NCBI GenBank assembly: GCA_965247035.1
Contig: CBDFGJ010000003.1
Location: 434,001-498,000, forward strand
From: Azophilus sp965247035
GTDB lineage: Bacteria > Pseudomonadota > Gammaproteobacteria > Pseudomonadales > Azotimanducaceae
Length of the DNA: 64,000 bases
Direction of reading: 5' to 3'
Shown in pieces: positions 8,517 through 16,624 of the stretch; position 1 is the first letter of the stretch, and each line of letters begins with the position of its first letter. The translations under genes and the position numbers were made by a program. The notes beneath the pieces are model-generated. The model saw only the letters and a program-made list of their open reading frames with translations, was not told the origin of the DNA and ran no database searches.

Positions 8517-9392
8517 TGCATAGGCTCAGATACACATGGCACACCTCGACCCAAGAGGGGATGCCATGCAAATCCACCATATTGGATACCGAATAAAGGA
8601 GTTCCATCACGTCGCCAAAATGGGGCATCGTTGGGGCATGAACCCTCAAGCCCAACAACGAATCGAAATCCTGCGCTTCTGGCAAACCTACGGCATCGCC
8701 GCCACATGCGATGCTTTTGCAGTCAGCCGCCGCACCCTCCACCGCTGGCGGCAAACCCACCCCATGCCAGCGGCAACCCAGCAGCCCTGACGCCGCGCTC
8801 GCGGACGCCAGGCACCGCCGCCAAGCGGTCTTCCGGCAGGAACTGGTGGACGAAATCCGCCGCCTGCGCGGGCTCTATCCGAACCTCGGAAAGCTCCCTG
8901 TGTCGGTGTTCATCAAAATCTGGCGCCAGACCCATAAATGCCTCCGCCCCAGTGCCTCCACCATCGGACGCATCATCGCCCGTGAACCCGACAAGATGCG
9001 CCGCGCCCCGCTTGGATCGCCGCGGACGGCACAAGCCACTGCGTCAAACCCGCAAGACACGCCGCCCCCATGGAACTGTTCGCTTGCGATATCGTAGAGC
9101 GCATCCGCGATGGCATCCGACGCTATATCCCCACCTTCATCAACCCCCGCTCGCGCTTCACCTTCGCCTAGGCTTCCACCACCCGCAGCAGCGCCCGCGC
9201 CGCACACACCCTGCGCTCCCTTATCGCCCTGGCTCCGGTGCCGATCCGCTACGTGTTGACCGACAACGGCTCGGAGCTTATGAAAAACCTCGAAAGCGAA
9301 CTCGAACGACCTCACCAAGCATTGGCCCGCTTTCTCCTGTACGACCCCTAATCACCAATCAACCGGAGTGCCAGATGTTATGGGCCTATACA
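8517..9392 (+). mobile_element. IS481-family relic, copy 2 (degenerate)
   Basis: About 875 bp with left terminus TGCATAGGCTCAG and inverted right terminus (rc TGTATAGGCCCATAAC). It encodes, in shifting frames, an N-terminal HTH like copy 1, an integrase region (E-L-V-D-E-I-R-R-L-R...) and R-Y-V-L-T-D-N-G-S-E of the DDE core. The frame is broken near 8790, a stop lies at 9169-9171, and a deletion joins the core to the tail E-R-P-H-Q-A-L-A. Same orientation as copy 1, so the two bracket the 3.07-8.5 kb island like a composite transposon. Confidence 0.85.
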
Positions 9393-9404
9393 AATCCTTG
9401 AAAG

Positions 9405-9965
9405 TCAACCAGAGGTTCCCTGAATGAGACCGAGCAGCAGGCGCTTCCAGTCGAATGACTGCCCTGGATCCGTCTTGCGTCCGGGCGCCACCTCGCAGTG
9501 GCCGACTATCCCGTCAGGAGACAGGCCGGGATAGGCCGCGGACAGCTCCCGCAGCAAGGGGATCAACCGACGGTACTGCGCTTCAGCGTAAGGAAGGGCG
9601 TCGCTGCCCTCAAGCTCTAAGCCGATGGCGTAGTCGTTACAGTTGGGACGCCCCCCCCAAACGGAGCGGCCGGCGTGCCAGGCGCGTTTGTTGAAGGGCA
9701 CGTATTGGGTGCAGCCGCCTTCCCGGTCGATCAGCAGATGGCTGGATACCCGCAGCCCGGCCAGATCCGAAAGCGGGCCGTTCGGGGCTGTTTGCAGCTT
9801 GTTGGTGAACAGCAGATCGATCAATCCGGTTCCGAATTCGCCCGGCGGCAAGGAGATGCCGTGCAGGACGATCAGGTTCAGTTCCCCAGGGTTTGGGCGC
9901 TCGTCACAATTGGGCGAGGGCAACCGCCTCGCTTGGAGCAGCCAATGGTTGGAATCAATGCCCAT
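9405..9965 (-). CDS. ampD: 1,6-anhydro-N-acetylmuramyl-L-alanine amidase AmpD
   Basis: 186 residues, an N-acetylmuramoyl-L-alanine amidase domain with L-I-V-L-H-G-I-S (zinc His), W-H-A-G-R-S (zinc His region), Y-A-I-G-L-E-L-E-G and I-V-G-H-C-E-V-A-P-G-R-K-T-D-P-G. The last motif holds the third ligand and the Lys/Asp pair of the AmpD group. It cleaves cytoplasmic anhydro-muropeptides in cell-wall recycling. It is divergent from nadC with only 17 bp between start codons, so promoters must overlap or lie inside coding sequence. Its 3' end lies about 12 bp from the IS relic. Confidence 0.93.
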   Translation of the reverse strand: MGIDSNHWLLQARRLPSPNCDERPNPGELNLIVLHGISLPPGEFGTGLIDLLFTNKLQTAPNGPLSDLAGLRVSSHLLIDREGGCTQYVPFNKRAWHAGRSVWGGRPNCNDYAIGLELEGSDALPYAEAQYRRLIPLLRELSAAYPGLSPDGIVGHCEVAPGRKTDPGQSFDWKRLLLGLIQGTSG

Positions 9966-9982
9966 GATAGGATCATCGCCCT

Positions 9983-10870
9983 ATGGAGGAGCGGGTTCAA
10001 CCATTGCTGAGGGCGGTCAACTTCAAGACCATGGGGGCGGCCTTGCGGGCGAGTATCGCCGCCTCGGTCGAAGCGGCCATCGCCGAGGACGTTGGCAGCG
10101 GCGACATCACCGCCGCCATCATTCCCGAAAGCGCTTGTGGTTGGGGCTCGGTCATCACTAGGCAGGCGGGGGTGTTTTGCGGGCGACCTTGGGTGGAGGA
10201 AGTGCGGCGGCGGCTCAACAGCGCCTTGGAGTTGGATTGGCGCATCGATGACGGCGACGACATCAAGGCCGGGCAATTGCTCTTCAAGCTGCATGGCGCA
10301 GCCCGGTCGGTGATGAGCGCAGAGCGGGTGATGTTGAATTTCGTGCAGTTGTTGTCTGCCACGGCCACCCAAACCCGGCGTTTTTCGCGATTGTTGAAAG
10401 GCACGGGCTGCCAATTGCTGGACACCCGCAAGACCATCCCCGGTTTGCGATTGGCGCAAAAGTACGCGGTGCATTGCGGCGGTGGCGGCAATCATCGTTT
10501 GGGGCTATTCGATGTCTATCTCATCAAGGAGAACCACATTGCCGCCGCTCGCTCCATCGCTAACGCCGTCCATCAAGCCCGGCGGCAAGGGCCGGGCCGG
10601 ACCCTGGAAGTGGAGGTAGAGTCCTTGGCGGAGCTTGATGAAGCCCTTGAGGCCGGCGCCGACATCATCATGATTGACAACTTCTCCATAGCGGAAACAG
10701 TTGATGCGGTGGCCATGAGCCGAGGCCGCGCCAAGCTTGAAGCTTCCGGCGGCGTTAATGAGGAACAGATCCGTGCGATAGCTGAGACGGGGGTGGACTA
10801 CGTCTCTGTTGGCGGGTTGACCAAGGAAGTGCGGCCGCTCGACCTCTCCATGCGCTTTGCTAGCCGCTGA
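9983..10870 (+). CDS. nadC: Nicotinate-nucleotide pyrophosphorylase (quinolinate phosphoribosyltransferase)
   Basis: 295 residues, usual NadC length. Family landmarks are E-D-V-G-S-G-D-I-T, the central D-T-R-K-T-I-P-G-L-R catalytic strand, K-Y-A-V-H-C-G-G-G-G-N-H-R, L-I-K-E-N-H-I and E-A-S-G-G-V-N. It converts quinolinate and PRPP to nicotinate mononucleotide in de novo NAD synthesis. ATG 9983 is taken as the start; a second in-frame ATG at 10031 is also possible, since the conserved fold begins after it. Divergent from ampD, an arrangement common in proteobacteria. Confidence 0.95.
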   Translation: MEERVQPLLRAVNFKTMGAALRASIAASVEAAIAEDVGSGDITAAIIPESACGWGSVITRQAGVFCGRPWVEEVRRRLNSALELDWRIDDGDDIKAGQLLFKLHGAARSVMSAERVMLNFVQLLSATATQTRRFSRLLKGTGCQLLDTRKTIPGLRLAQKYAVHCGGGGNHRLGLFDVYLIKENHIAAARSIANAVHQARRQGPGRTLEVEVESLAELDEALEAGADIIMIDNFSIAETVDAVAMSRGRAKLEASGGVNEEQIRAIAETGVDYVSVGGLTKEVRPLDLSMRFASR

Positions 10871-10986
10871 AACGAGCGTCGGCTTGGCGCCGGAACTCAG
10901 ATCATGCCTAAATGGCAGCTCATTGGTGATTTTTTCTTCTATCTATCCATCTATCTTCTAAAAAATTCATAAGTCATTGTTTTTAT

Positions 10987-11062
10987 TGGTGCCGGAACGC
11001 AGATTCGAACTGCGGACCTACTGATTACGAATCAGTTGCTCTGCCAACTGAGCTATTCCGGC
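10987..11062 (-). tRNA. tRNA-Thr (anticodon CGU)
   Basis: The minus strand folds into a full cloverleaf: acceptor GCCGGAA/TTCCGGC, D arm GCTC...GAGC, anticodon stem ACTGA/TCAGT around loop TTCGTAA (anticodon CGT, reading ACG), a short variable loop, and T arm CGCAG-TTCGAAT-CTGCG. Discriminator A and a genomically encoded CCA follow (tggt at 10987-10990 on the plus strand). All stems pair without mismatch. Confidence 0.97.
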
Positions 11063-11126
11063 TCCGATGCGAGATGCACCTAGATTAGCCGCTTTCGAGT
11101 TGCCTGAAAAGGCGTTGAAGTAGGGG

Positions 11127-11144
11127 GTGTCTGAGTTCATACAG
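11127..11144. repeat. Solo terminus resembling the IS481-type relics
   Basis: GTGTCTGAGTTCATACAG matches the outer right end of the relics at 12279-12516 and 57583-58246 (TGTCTGAGCCAATACAG type) at most positions, but no element body or partner end adjoins it. It may be a footprint of an excised or decayed copy. The surrounding 11063-11273 holds no gene I can see. Confidence 0.3.
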
Positions 11145-11273
11145 CGCCTGCCGGTGGACCTGACCGATTCCGAACCCGCCCGCCTATGCCGCTCAGCGGA
11201 TTGAAGCGCCCGCTGGGGCCGATGGGACGGCCGGCAAGCGTCTCTCAGGGCCGCTCAGCGCCGCATCCCGTCG

Positions 11274-11495
11274 CTAGCTCAGGATTTTTGGCCGCCATTT
11301 GTGGAATATGCTCACAATCACCGCCCAAGACATTACAAAACAACTGACTACACCTATCGGCCGGAGCACTGTTTCAACCGATGTGGTTAGGGCAACCACA
11401 GCCATCATTATCGGCGCCAAAAGCACTGTTCCAACAACCATTTTCGCCCATGATCTGGCGTCCGGAACCTCTACTTGCTTTGATATCATCGCCAT
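11274..11495 (-). CDS. Small two-helix membrane protein, unknown function
   Basis: 73 residues with two clear hydrophobic segments (about 19-41 and 46-65) and a basic C-terminus, so probably an inner-membrane protein. A strong AGGAGG lies 7-8 bp before ATG 11495 and overlaps the TAG stop of the upstream 184-aa gene, arguing for translational coupling and a real gene. I recognise no family. A holin- or immunity-like partner of the secreted neighbour is possible but unsupported. Confidence 0.55.
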   Translation of the reverse strand: MAMISKQVEVPDARSWAKMVVGTVLLAPIMMAVVALTTSVETVLRPIGVVSCFVMSWAVIVSIFHKWRPKILS

Positions 11496-11506
11496 AGCAG
11501 ATCCTC

Positions 11507-12061
11507 CTAATCACATATATAGTGTGTGCTGTAGAAACCACTGTACATCAAGGAAAAACCAATCACAACGCCAGGGAAACTGGCTAGATGTGGTACTGTT
11601 GATCCCACGACAACGACAGCGCCCATAAGGGATGCGTAGGCCGAAAGCTCTTGGCATGTAGGGCCATACTCTTCGTACCAAGTGGAAATTTGGGCAAGCC
11701 TTTCTCGCGATTCTAAAATGTGTTCGGCCGTCCCTTGGCGGCTGCTAACGTGCGCAGTCGTAATATTGTAATCGGCTGGCAATTGGGAAAGGATCTCATC
11801 CCTCGTCGCATCCGTGAAGTCCCGTAGTTGTTGGTCGCTCAGTCGATCAAGGATGCTGTGCCAATAATGCCCATATGACCAGAAGGGTCTGGGTGCCGTA
11901 ACCAGAATTTCAGGGACGGCGTACCCACTGCAAAGATGGGCGCTTGTGATTTCATCGCAGGCTGGCCCTGGATTCTCCCCCCCTGTTGCACTAGCGGGCA
12001 ACGGCCAACTCGCCACGCCAAGAGTGAAGATGCACAGATACCCTGTGAGGATCTTTTTCAT
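11507..12061 (-). CDS. Exported protein of unknown function
   Basis: 184 residues beginning with a Sec signal (M-K-K, hydrophobic core, A-S-A-T cleavage region near 24-26). AAGGAGG sits 8 bp before ATG 12061, a strong ribosome site. The mature part has several Cys (including a C-terminal Y-I-C-D), a Trp/Tyr/His-rich segment near 60-70 and a hydrophobic stretch near 145-175, so it may stay membrane-attached. It forms a two-gene operon with the 73-aa membrane protein 11 bp downstream. No family recognised. Confidence 0.55.
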   Translation of the reverse strand: MKKILTGYLCIFTLGVASWPLPASATGGENPGPACDEITSAHLCSGYAVPEILVTAPRPFWSYGHYWHSILDRLSDQQLRDFTDATRDEILSQLPADYNITTAHVSSRQGTAEHILESRERLAQISTWYEEYGPTCQELSAYASLMGAVVVVGSTVPHLASFPGVVIGFSLMYSGFYSTHYICD

Positions 12062-12278
12062 TTGTTTGCCTCCTTAAGTTGCTTAGATTTTTTCCGGCCA
12101 AAGCCGGAACCTCCAAGCATCATGGAAGCACTGTGAGGCACCCGCCTATTCACCAAGCCGGGATAGCTAATCCCGACCTTGCCAGGCAATTGTATTCAAC
12201 GGGCAACCCGGCACCGGGCCGCTTCCGCTTGCTTAGACTAGCCGAATATCCACAAATTCCGGGGGCTTATCAACCGGC

Positions 12279-12516
12279 TGTACGGACTCAGGATATTTCG
12301 GAATTTTTCGATCAGGCGGCGAAGAAGAACTTGTCCGCGAATTCGGCAGGTGTGCAACAGTCTCATGTTCAGGCTCCTTAATTTTTGGACAAGCAAGGTG
12401 TGCCTGAACCGGCTGCGGGGCGTCCGCCCCGCAGCCCGTCACCCCGTCGGAACCAGCACGCCAATGCGCCGAAAATCGCCGGGCCGAAATTCCGGAATAC
12501 GTCTGAGCCCATACAG
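12279..12516 (-). mobile_element. Miniature IS481-type relic (termini only)
   Basis: The left end TGTACGGACTCAGG...CGGAATTTTT and right end CGAAATTCCGGAATACGTCTGAGCCCATACAG mirror each other and match the ends of the larger relics at 48393-49069 and 57583-58246. The conserved CTTGTCCGCGAATTCGGC near 12329 corresponds to the transposase C-terminus (F-A-D-K in the large copies), so the orientation is minus. Almost all of the transposase is deleted. It lies between the exported-protein gene and rpsP, and its right end abuts the probable rpsP promoter. Confidence 0.75.
12411..12436. other. Perfect 11-bp-arm hairpin
   Basis: GGCTGCGGGGC - GTCC - GCCCCGCAGCC is a perfect inverted repeat with a 4-nt loop. 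No T-run follows on either strand, so it is not a classical intrinsic terminator. It lies inside the miniature IS relic upstream of rpsP and could form structure in read-through transcripts. Confidence 0.5.
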
Positions 12517-12520
12517 GGTT

Positions 12521-12555
12521 TCAAGAATGCTTCGGCTCGGCTAGAATGCGCTGTT
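12521..12555 (+). promoter_or_regulatory. Possible rpsP operon promoter
   Basis: TTCAAG (near 12520) and TAGAAT (near 12541) are spaced about 16 bp, ahead of rpsP ATG 12580. The match is only moderate. It sits immediately outside the miniature IS relic end at 12516, so insertion may have replaced or trimmed the native upstream region. Confidence 0.3.
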
Positions 12556-12579
12556 CAGCTTATCTAGGATACGAACCCC

Positions 12580-12900
12580 ATGGTGGTCATTCGCCTAGCG
12601 CGCCACGGCGCCAAGAAAAAACCCTTCTACTACATCACTGTGACCGATCGGGCCTTCAAGCGCGATGGGCGCTTCATTGAGCGTGTGGGGTTCTTCAATC
12701 CGCTGGCGCAGGGCCAGGATGAAACGCTCCGCGTCAATCTTCAACGGATGGATCATTGGCTTGCCATGGGCGCTCAACCATCCCCGCGAGTGAAGCAGCT
12801 TTTACAGCGGGCGCGGGCACAAAGCACAGCCACTGCAGCCACGGCAGCCGCTGCTCTGCTGGCACCGGAAGAAGCCGTCGCCGCTGAAGGCGCGGCCTGA
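12580..12900 (+). CDS. rpsP: 30S ribosomal protein bS16
   Basis: 106 residues. The N-terminal bS16 core M-V-V-I-R-L-A-R-H-G-A-K-K-K-P-F-Y is clear, followed by R-D-G-R-F-I-E-R-V-G-F-F-N-P. The tail is an Ala-rich extension beyond residue 84, longer than in many species. First gene of the conserved rpsP-rimM-trmD-rplS operon; rimM follows within about 20 bp. Confidence 0.97.
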   Translation: MVVIRLARHGAKKKPFYYITVTDRAFKRDGRFIERVGFFNPLAQGQDETLRVNLQRMDHWLAMGAQPSPRVKQLLQRARAQSTATAATAAAALLAPEEAVAAEGAA

Positions 12901-12920
12901 TCCCACCATTGCCCGAAAAT

Positions 12921-13421
12921 ATGGTGACTGTCGGTCAGGTCGGCGGTCCTTACGGCGTTCGTGGCTGGGTGCGCATTAGGTCCTTTACCGCGCCGCCGGA
13001 CGGCCTGTTGAAATACCAGCCTTGGTACCTGCGCCCAAAGCGGCAAAACGGCGACTGGAGCGAATACGACCTAGCACAGATCAAGCCGCACGGCGGCGGC
13101 TTTATCGGATGCTTCAGCACCATCGCCGACCGCAACGCCGCTCTGCCTCTTGCCGGCGCTGCCATCGGCGTCACCGCTTCGAGCTTGCCGCCACTTGATG
13201 AGGACGAATTCTATTGGCGCGACCTGATTGGCTTGCGCGTGGTCAACGAGGACGATATGGAGTTGGGCGTTGTTGCCGGCCTCATGCCCACTGGCACCCA
13301 TGATGTGATGGTGGTGAAGAACGGAAGTGCTGAGTTGTTGATCCCGTTCGCGCACGCCTACTCGATGGGGGTCTTCCCCGAGCGCGGCCTCATCCAGGTT
13401 CGCTGGCAAGGGATGGACTGA
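12921..13421 (+). CDS. rimM: Ribosome maturation factor RimM
   Basis: 166 residues from ATG 12921 (M-V-T-V-G-Q-V-G-G-P-Y-G-V-R-G-W, the typical RimM opening). An in-frame TTG at 12909 would add four residues. It has an N-terminal RimM beta barrel, then a PRC-barrel with D-E-F-Y-W-R-D-L-I-G and a late L-L-I-P-F block. RimM assists maturation of the 30S head domain through uS19. It ends 2 bp before trmD. Confidence 0.95.
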   Translation: MVTVGQVGGPYGVRGWVRIRSFTAPPDGLLKYQPWYLRPKRQNGDWSEYDLAQIKPHGGGFIGCFSTIADRNAALPLAGAAIGVTASSLPPLDEDEFYWRDLIGLRVVNEDDMELGVVAGLMPTGTHDVMVVKNGSAELLIPFAHAYSMGVFPERGLIQVRWQGMD

Positions 13422-13423
13422 TC

Positions 13424-14170
13424 ATGTGGATTGGCTTGGTTTCCATCTTCCCTGACATGCTCTTGGGCATCAGCTCCCACGGCATACTCAGCCGCGCCAT
13501 TGCGCGAGGCTGCCTGCAGCTTGACCTGTTCAACCCGAGGGACTACACCGCGGACCGCCACCGCACGGTGGATGACCGACCTTACGGCGGCGGCCCCGGC
13601 ATGGTGATGAAGGCCAAGCCGCTGCTGCGGGCAATCGACGCCGCCAAAGCAAAGGCCCCTGCGCCGCCGAGGGTGATCTACCTTTCACCCCAGGGGCAGC
13701 GCCTGAACCAAGCTCGCGTGCAAGATCTCGCCACATGCCCAAGCCTAGTGCTCATCGCCGGACGTTACGAAGGCATTGATGAGCGCGTCATCGAAATGGC
13801 GGTGGATGAAGAGTTCTCGATCGGAGACTACGTTCTAAGCGGCGGCGAATTGCCCTCCATGGTGCTAGTCGAAGCCCTCTGCCGCCTGTTGCCGGGTGCG
13901 TTGAACAATAAAGAGTCCGTGTTAACCGAGTCACACCTTGATGGATTGCTCGAATACCCTCAGTATACGCGCCCTGAGCGGGTAGGCTCACTGTCGGTCC
14001 CAGCGGCCTTGTTGAGCGGGGACCACAGCGCGATCGCCAAGTGGCGGCGGTGCCAAAGGCTTTTGCGTACTTGGCGTAAACGCCCTGACTTGCTCGCCGG
14101 ACGCGAGCTTGATGACGAGGACTCCGCACTGCTGCAAGAAACGTTGGCGGCGGATCAGAAAAGCAATTAG
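13424..14170 (+). CDS. trmD: tRNA (guanine37-N1)-methyltransferase
   Basis: 248 residues, standard TrmD size. Landmarks are D-D-R-P-Y-G-G-G-P-G-M-V, L-S-P-Q-G, the trefoil-knot SAM region A-G-R-Y-E-G-I-D-E-R-V-I and S-I-G-D-Y-V-L-S-G-G-E. It methylates G37 of tRNAs reading CNN codons and prevents +1 frameshifts. It lies in the rpsP operon, with rplS 15 bp downstream. Confidence 0.97.
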   Translation: MWIGLVSIFPDMLLGISSHGILSRAIARGCLQLDLFNPRDYTADRHRTVDDRPYGGGPGMVMKAKPLLRAIDAAKAKAPAPPRVIYLSPQGQRLNQARVQDLATCPSLVLIAGRYEGIDERVIEMAVDEEFSIGDYVLSGGELPSMVLVEALCRLLPGALNNKESVLTESHLDGLLEYPQYTRPERVGSLSVPAALLSGDHSAIAKWRRCQRLLRTWRKRPDLLAGRELDDEDSALLQETLAADQKSN

Positions 14171-14185
14171 TAAAAGGAGCGGGTG

Positions 14186-14536
14186 ATGCGCAGAAACAAG
14201 CTGGTGGAAAGTATCGAAAACGAACAGCTGAAGACCAACCTGCCCGACTTTTCCCCCGGCGATACGGTGCTGGTGCAGGTGAAAGTGCGCGAGGGCAATC
14301 GGGAGCGGCTGCAAGCCTTTGAAGGCGTAGTGATCGGCAAGCGCAACCGTGGCATCAATTCCGCCTTCACCGTGCGCAAGATATCCCACGGCGTTGGTGT
14401 GGAGCGCACTTTCCAGACCCATAGCCCCCTTATTTCCTCCATTGAGGTCAAGCGCCTAGGGGATGTGCGCAAGGCCAAGCTGTACTACCTGCGGCAACGC
14501 TCAGGCCGCTCCGCGCGCATCAAGGAAAAGGTCTAG
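14186..14536 (+). CDS. rplS: 50S ribosomal protein bL19
   Basis: 116 residues from ATG 14186; AAAAGGAG about 7 bp upstream favours this over the adjacent GTG at 14183. The bL19 signature R-L-Q-A-F-E-G-V-V-I-G-K-R-N-R-G is followed by V-E-R-T-F-Q-T-H-S-P and K-A-K-L-Y-Y-L-R. It lies at the 30S-50S interface. Last gene of the operon; 146 bp without clear features precede xerD. Confidence 0.97.
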   Translation: MRRNKLVESIENEQLKTNLPDFSPGDTVLVQVKVREGNRERLQAFEGVVIGKRNRGINSAFTVRKISHGVGVERTFQTHSPLISSIEVKRLGDVRKAKLYYLRQRSGRSARIKEKV

Positions 14537-14682
14537 CCGCCAATGCGCCAAGGGCGCTGAATGCGCCTCGGCTTGTTCCGACCGCCGCCAACACGGCCAA
14601 CTTGGGCTTTTGCTGCCAACTTCCCCTAAGGGTTGAGGAAACTGATCCCCGCCGGCAAATGGGCTGAACAGGCAGGGCCACC

Positions 14683-15555
14683 ATGACCCCTGAGATTGAC
14701 CGGTACTTGGAGGAGACTTGGCTGGAAAAGGGGCTGAGTGAAAACACCTTGGCTGCTTACCGCCACGACTTGCTCAGTTTAGAGGCCAGCCTCGGCAAAT
14801 CGCCCTTCGATGCTTCTGAAGCCGACCTGCTTAGGGTGCTCGCAGAACGCTACGATCAGGGCTATCGGGCCACCAGCTCCGCCCGCTGGCTCTCCTGCAT
14901 CAAGGGTTTCTATCGCCACAGCTTTGAACGGGGCCGCATTGAAGCCGATCCCGCCGCCCACTTGGACCACCCAAAGCTCGGCCGCGCCCTGCCGGCATCG
15001 TTGTCCGAAGCCCAAGTTGAGGGCCTGTTGCGAGCGCCTGACCTGACCACGCCCATCGGCTTACGAGACCGGGCCATGTTGGAACTGCTCTATGCAACTG
15101 GATTGCGCGTATCAGAACTGGTTGGGTTGGGTTTGACATCCGTGAACGTTCGCCAAGGCGTCGTCCGGGTGATGGGCAAGGGCGGCAAGGAGCGCTTGGT
15201 GCCGGTGGGCGAGGAAGCGCTTAAATGGCTGTTGCGCTTCGTCGCTGAAGGTCGGGCGGCGCTGCACGGGCAAAGGGCCTCGGTGTTGTTCCCGAGCAGG
15301 CGCGGGCGGCAAATGACCCGCCAAACCTTCTGGTACGCTGTGAAGCGATACACCGTCATTGCCGGCATTGACCAAAACATTTCGCCGCACGACCTGCGCC
15401 ATGCGTTCGCCACCCATCTGCTGAACCACGGCGCAGACTTGCGGGCGGTGCAAATGATGCTCGGACACAGCGACCTGTCCACGACCCAGATCTACACCCA
15501 TGTCGCCCAAGCGCGGCTTAAATCCCTGCACGAAGCGCACCATCCTCGAGGATGA
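14683..15555 (+). CDS. xerD: Site-specific tyrosine recombinase XerD
   Basis: 290 residues. An N-terminal SAM-like DNA-binding domain (G-L-S-E-N-T-L-A-A-Y-R-H-D-L) is followed by a catalytic domain with Arg in A-T-G-L-R-V-S-E-L, Lys in G-K-G-G-K-E-R, H-D-L-R-H, G-H-S-D and the Tyr nucleophile in T-Q-I-Y-T-H-V. The C-terminus L-H-E-A-H-H-P-R fits XerD better than XerC. It resolves chromosome dimers at dif with XerC and FtsK. Confidence 0.92.
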   Translation: MTPEIDRYLEETWLEKGLSENTLAAYRHDLLSLEASLGKSPFDASEADLLRVLAERYDQGYRATSSARWLSCIKGFYRHSFERGRIEADPAAHLDHPKLGRALPASLSEAQVEGLLRAPDLTTPIGLRDRAMLELLYATGLRVSELVGLGLTSVNVRQGVVRVMGKGGKERLVPVGEEALKWLLRFVAEGRAALHGQRASVLFPSRRGRQMTRQTFWYAVKRYTVIAGIDQNISPHDLRHAFATHLLNHGADLRAVQMMLGHSDLSTTQIYTHVAQARLKSLHEAHHPRG

Positions 15556-15578
15556 TCGACCTAGGGCACATCTGATTA

Positions 15579-15709
15579 AATTCCAAGGATTGACCATCGC
15601 ATGGCGGCTGGAATTATTTATCTTATATTTTCAATGGCTTACACGTCATCGAAAAAGGCTGGCCTTGTTGCACTGCGAGAAGCTGCGAATTTGTCAGAGG
15701 TTTCCTAGG
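15579..15709. repeat. Dispersed intergenic repeat, copy 1
   Basis: About 130 bp directly after xerD, related along its length to 43540-43678. Shared blocks are TTTTCAATGGCTTA, ACGTCA, TTGTTG.ACTGC and GGTTTCCTAG-type ends; identity is roughly three quarters by eye with small indels. No intact gene lies inside. It may be the end of an unrecognised IS or a MITE-like intergenic element. Confidence 0.65.
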
Positions 15710-15731
15710 CTGTCCGCTACCGCATCGGGGC

Positions 15732-16391
15732 TCAGCGCCACGCGAAGGCGGGCTGTTCATAGTGCGCCACCCTGGTGTGGCGGCCGAGCAGGCAGACCTC
15801 CCTAAACTGGTAAATCAAGGCCGCGGTCGGGGCGGCGATGTAACTCTCCCCCACCGGCATGCGCAGCACCGGGTGCTCGCTGGTGGACGCGGCGTCAAGC
15901 ATGGGTGCGTCCTCGCGCATGAACTCCGACACCGGGATGCGATGCACGGAGGCCACTTCCGCTGGATTGGCGGTGATGTCAAGCCGGGGGCCGCCCCAGA
16001 CCACCACTGGGCTCATGACGAAGCCGGACCGGGTTACAAAATCATCCAGGGTGCCAAGCACTTGGCTTTCATCAAGATTGACGCCCACCTCTTCGCTCAG
16101 TTCGCGCAGAGCCGTTCGCACCGGTGCTTCGCCCGCGTCCAACCGCCCGCCGGGAAGCGCCCATTGGCCAGCATGATTGCGCAGTTTGGCCGAACGCCGG
16201 GTGAGAATCAGGGCGGCGTCGGAACGCCAGGTGTCAAACTGGACCAAGCCCGGCAAGTCGGGGCCGAAAGCGGCATCGGTCAGGGTGATTGCCACCGCCG
16301 CATGATGCGCATCATCCGCCTTGTTTTCGACCAGGCTGAAGGACGCCAAGTTTGTGGCGATGCGCTCTCTTAACTCATCATCGCATTGCAT
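15732..16391 (-). CDS. Nudix hydrolase, probable coenzyme A diphosphatase
   Basis: 219 residues from ATG 16391 (a GTG six bases further upstream is also in frame). The Nudix box G-G-R-L-D-A-G-E-A-P-V-R-T-A-L-R-E-L then S-E-E-V-G is complete, with the catalytic R-E-L-x-E-E-x-G core. W-A-L-P-G-G and the R-x2-K-L-R-N-H-A-G-Q lead-in match the CoA/ADP-ribose-type branch (NudL/YeaB-like). The exact substrate is an inference. It is divergent from the flavoprotein gene downstream. Confidence 0.82.
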   Translation of the reverse strand: MQCDDELRERIATNLASFSLVENKADDAHHAAVAITLTDAAFGPDLPGLVQFDTWRSDAALILTRRSAKLRNHAGQWALPGGRLDAGEAPVRTALRELSEEVGVNLDESQVLGTLDDFVTRSGFVMSPVVVWGGPRLDITANPAEVASVHRIPVSEFMREDAPMLDAASTSEHPVLRMPVGESYIAAPTAALIYQFREVCLLGRHTRVAHYEQPAFAWR

Positions 16392-16624
16392 CGTCACAGC
16401 ATAAGCGCAACGGCGACCGCAACGCTAGCGGGCATATTGCACAAACCGCTCTGGCCACACGCCAACGGGATTATGGCGTTTCGCCTAGGGCCGGCTGTTC
16501 TCGCTCCGGCCTGCAAACGGATTTGGCCTGCTTGAAGGTTTCCTCTATGCTGGCCGCACCTGCCAATTCATGGCGGAAAAACCAACTAAGCGCCCAAGGT
16601 GGGGCAAACACAGCGGGAGGAGCA

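Noticed and set aside
8341..8760. A 139-codon minus frame across the Vsr relic and IS copy 2
   Set aside because: It is antisense to both recognised sequences and crosses their boundary.
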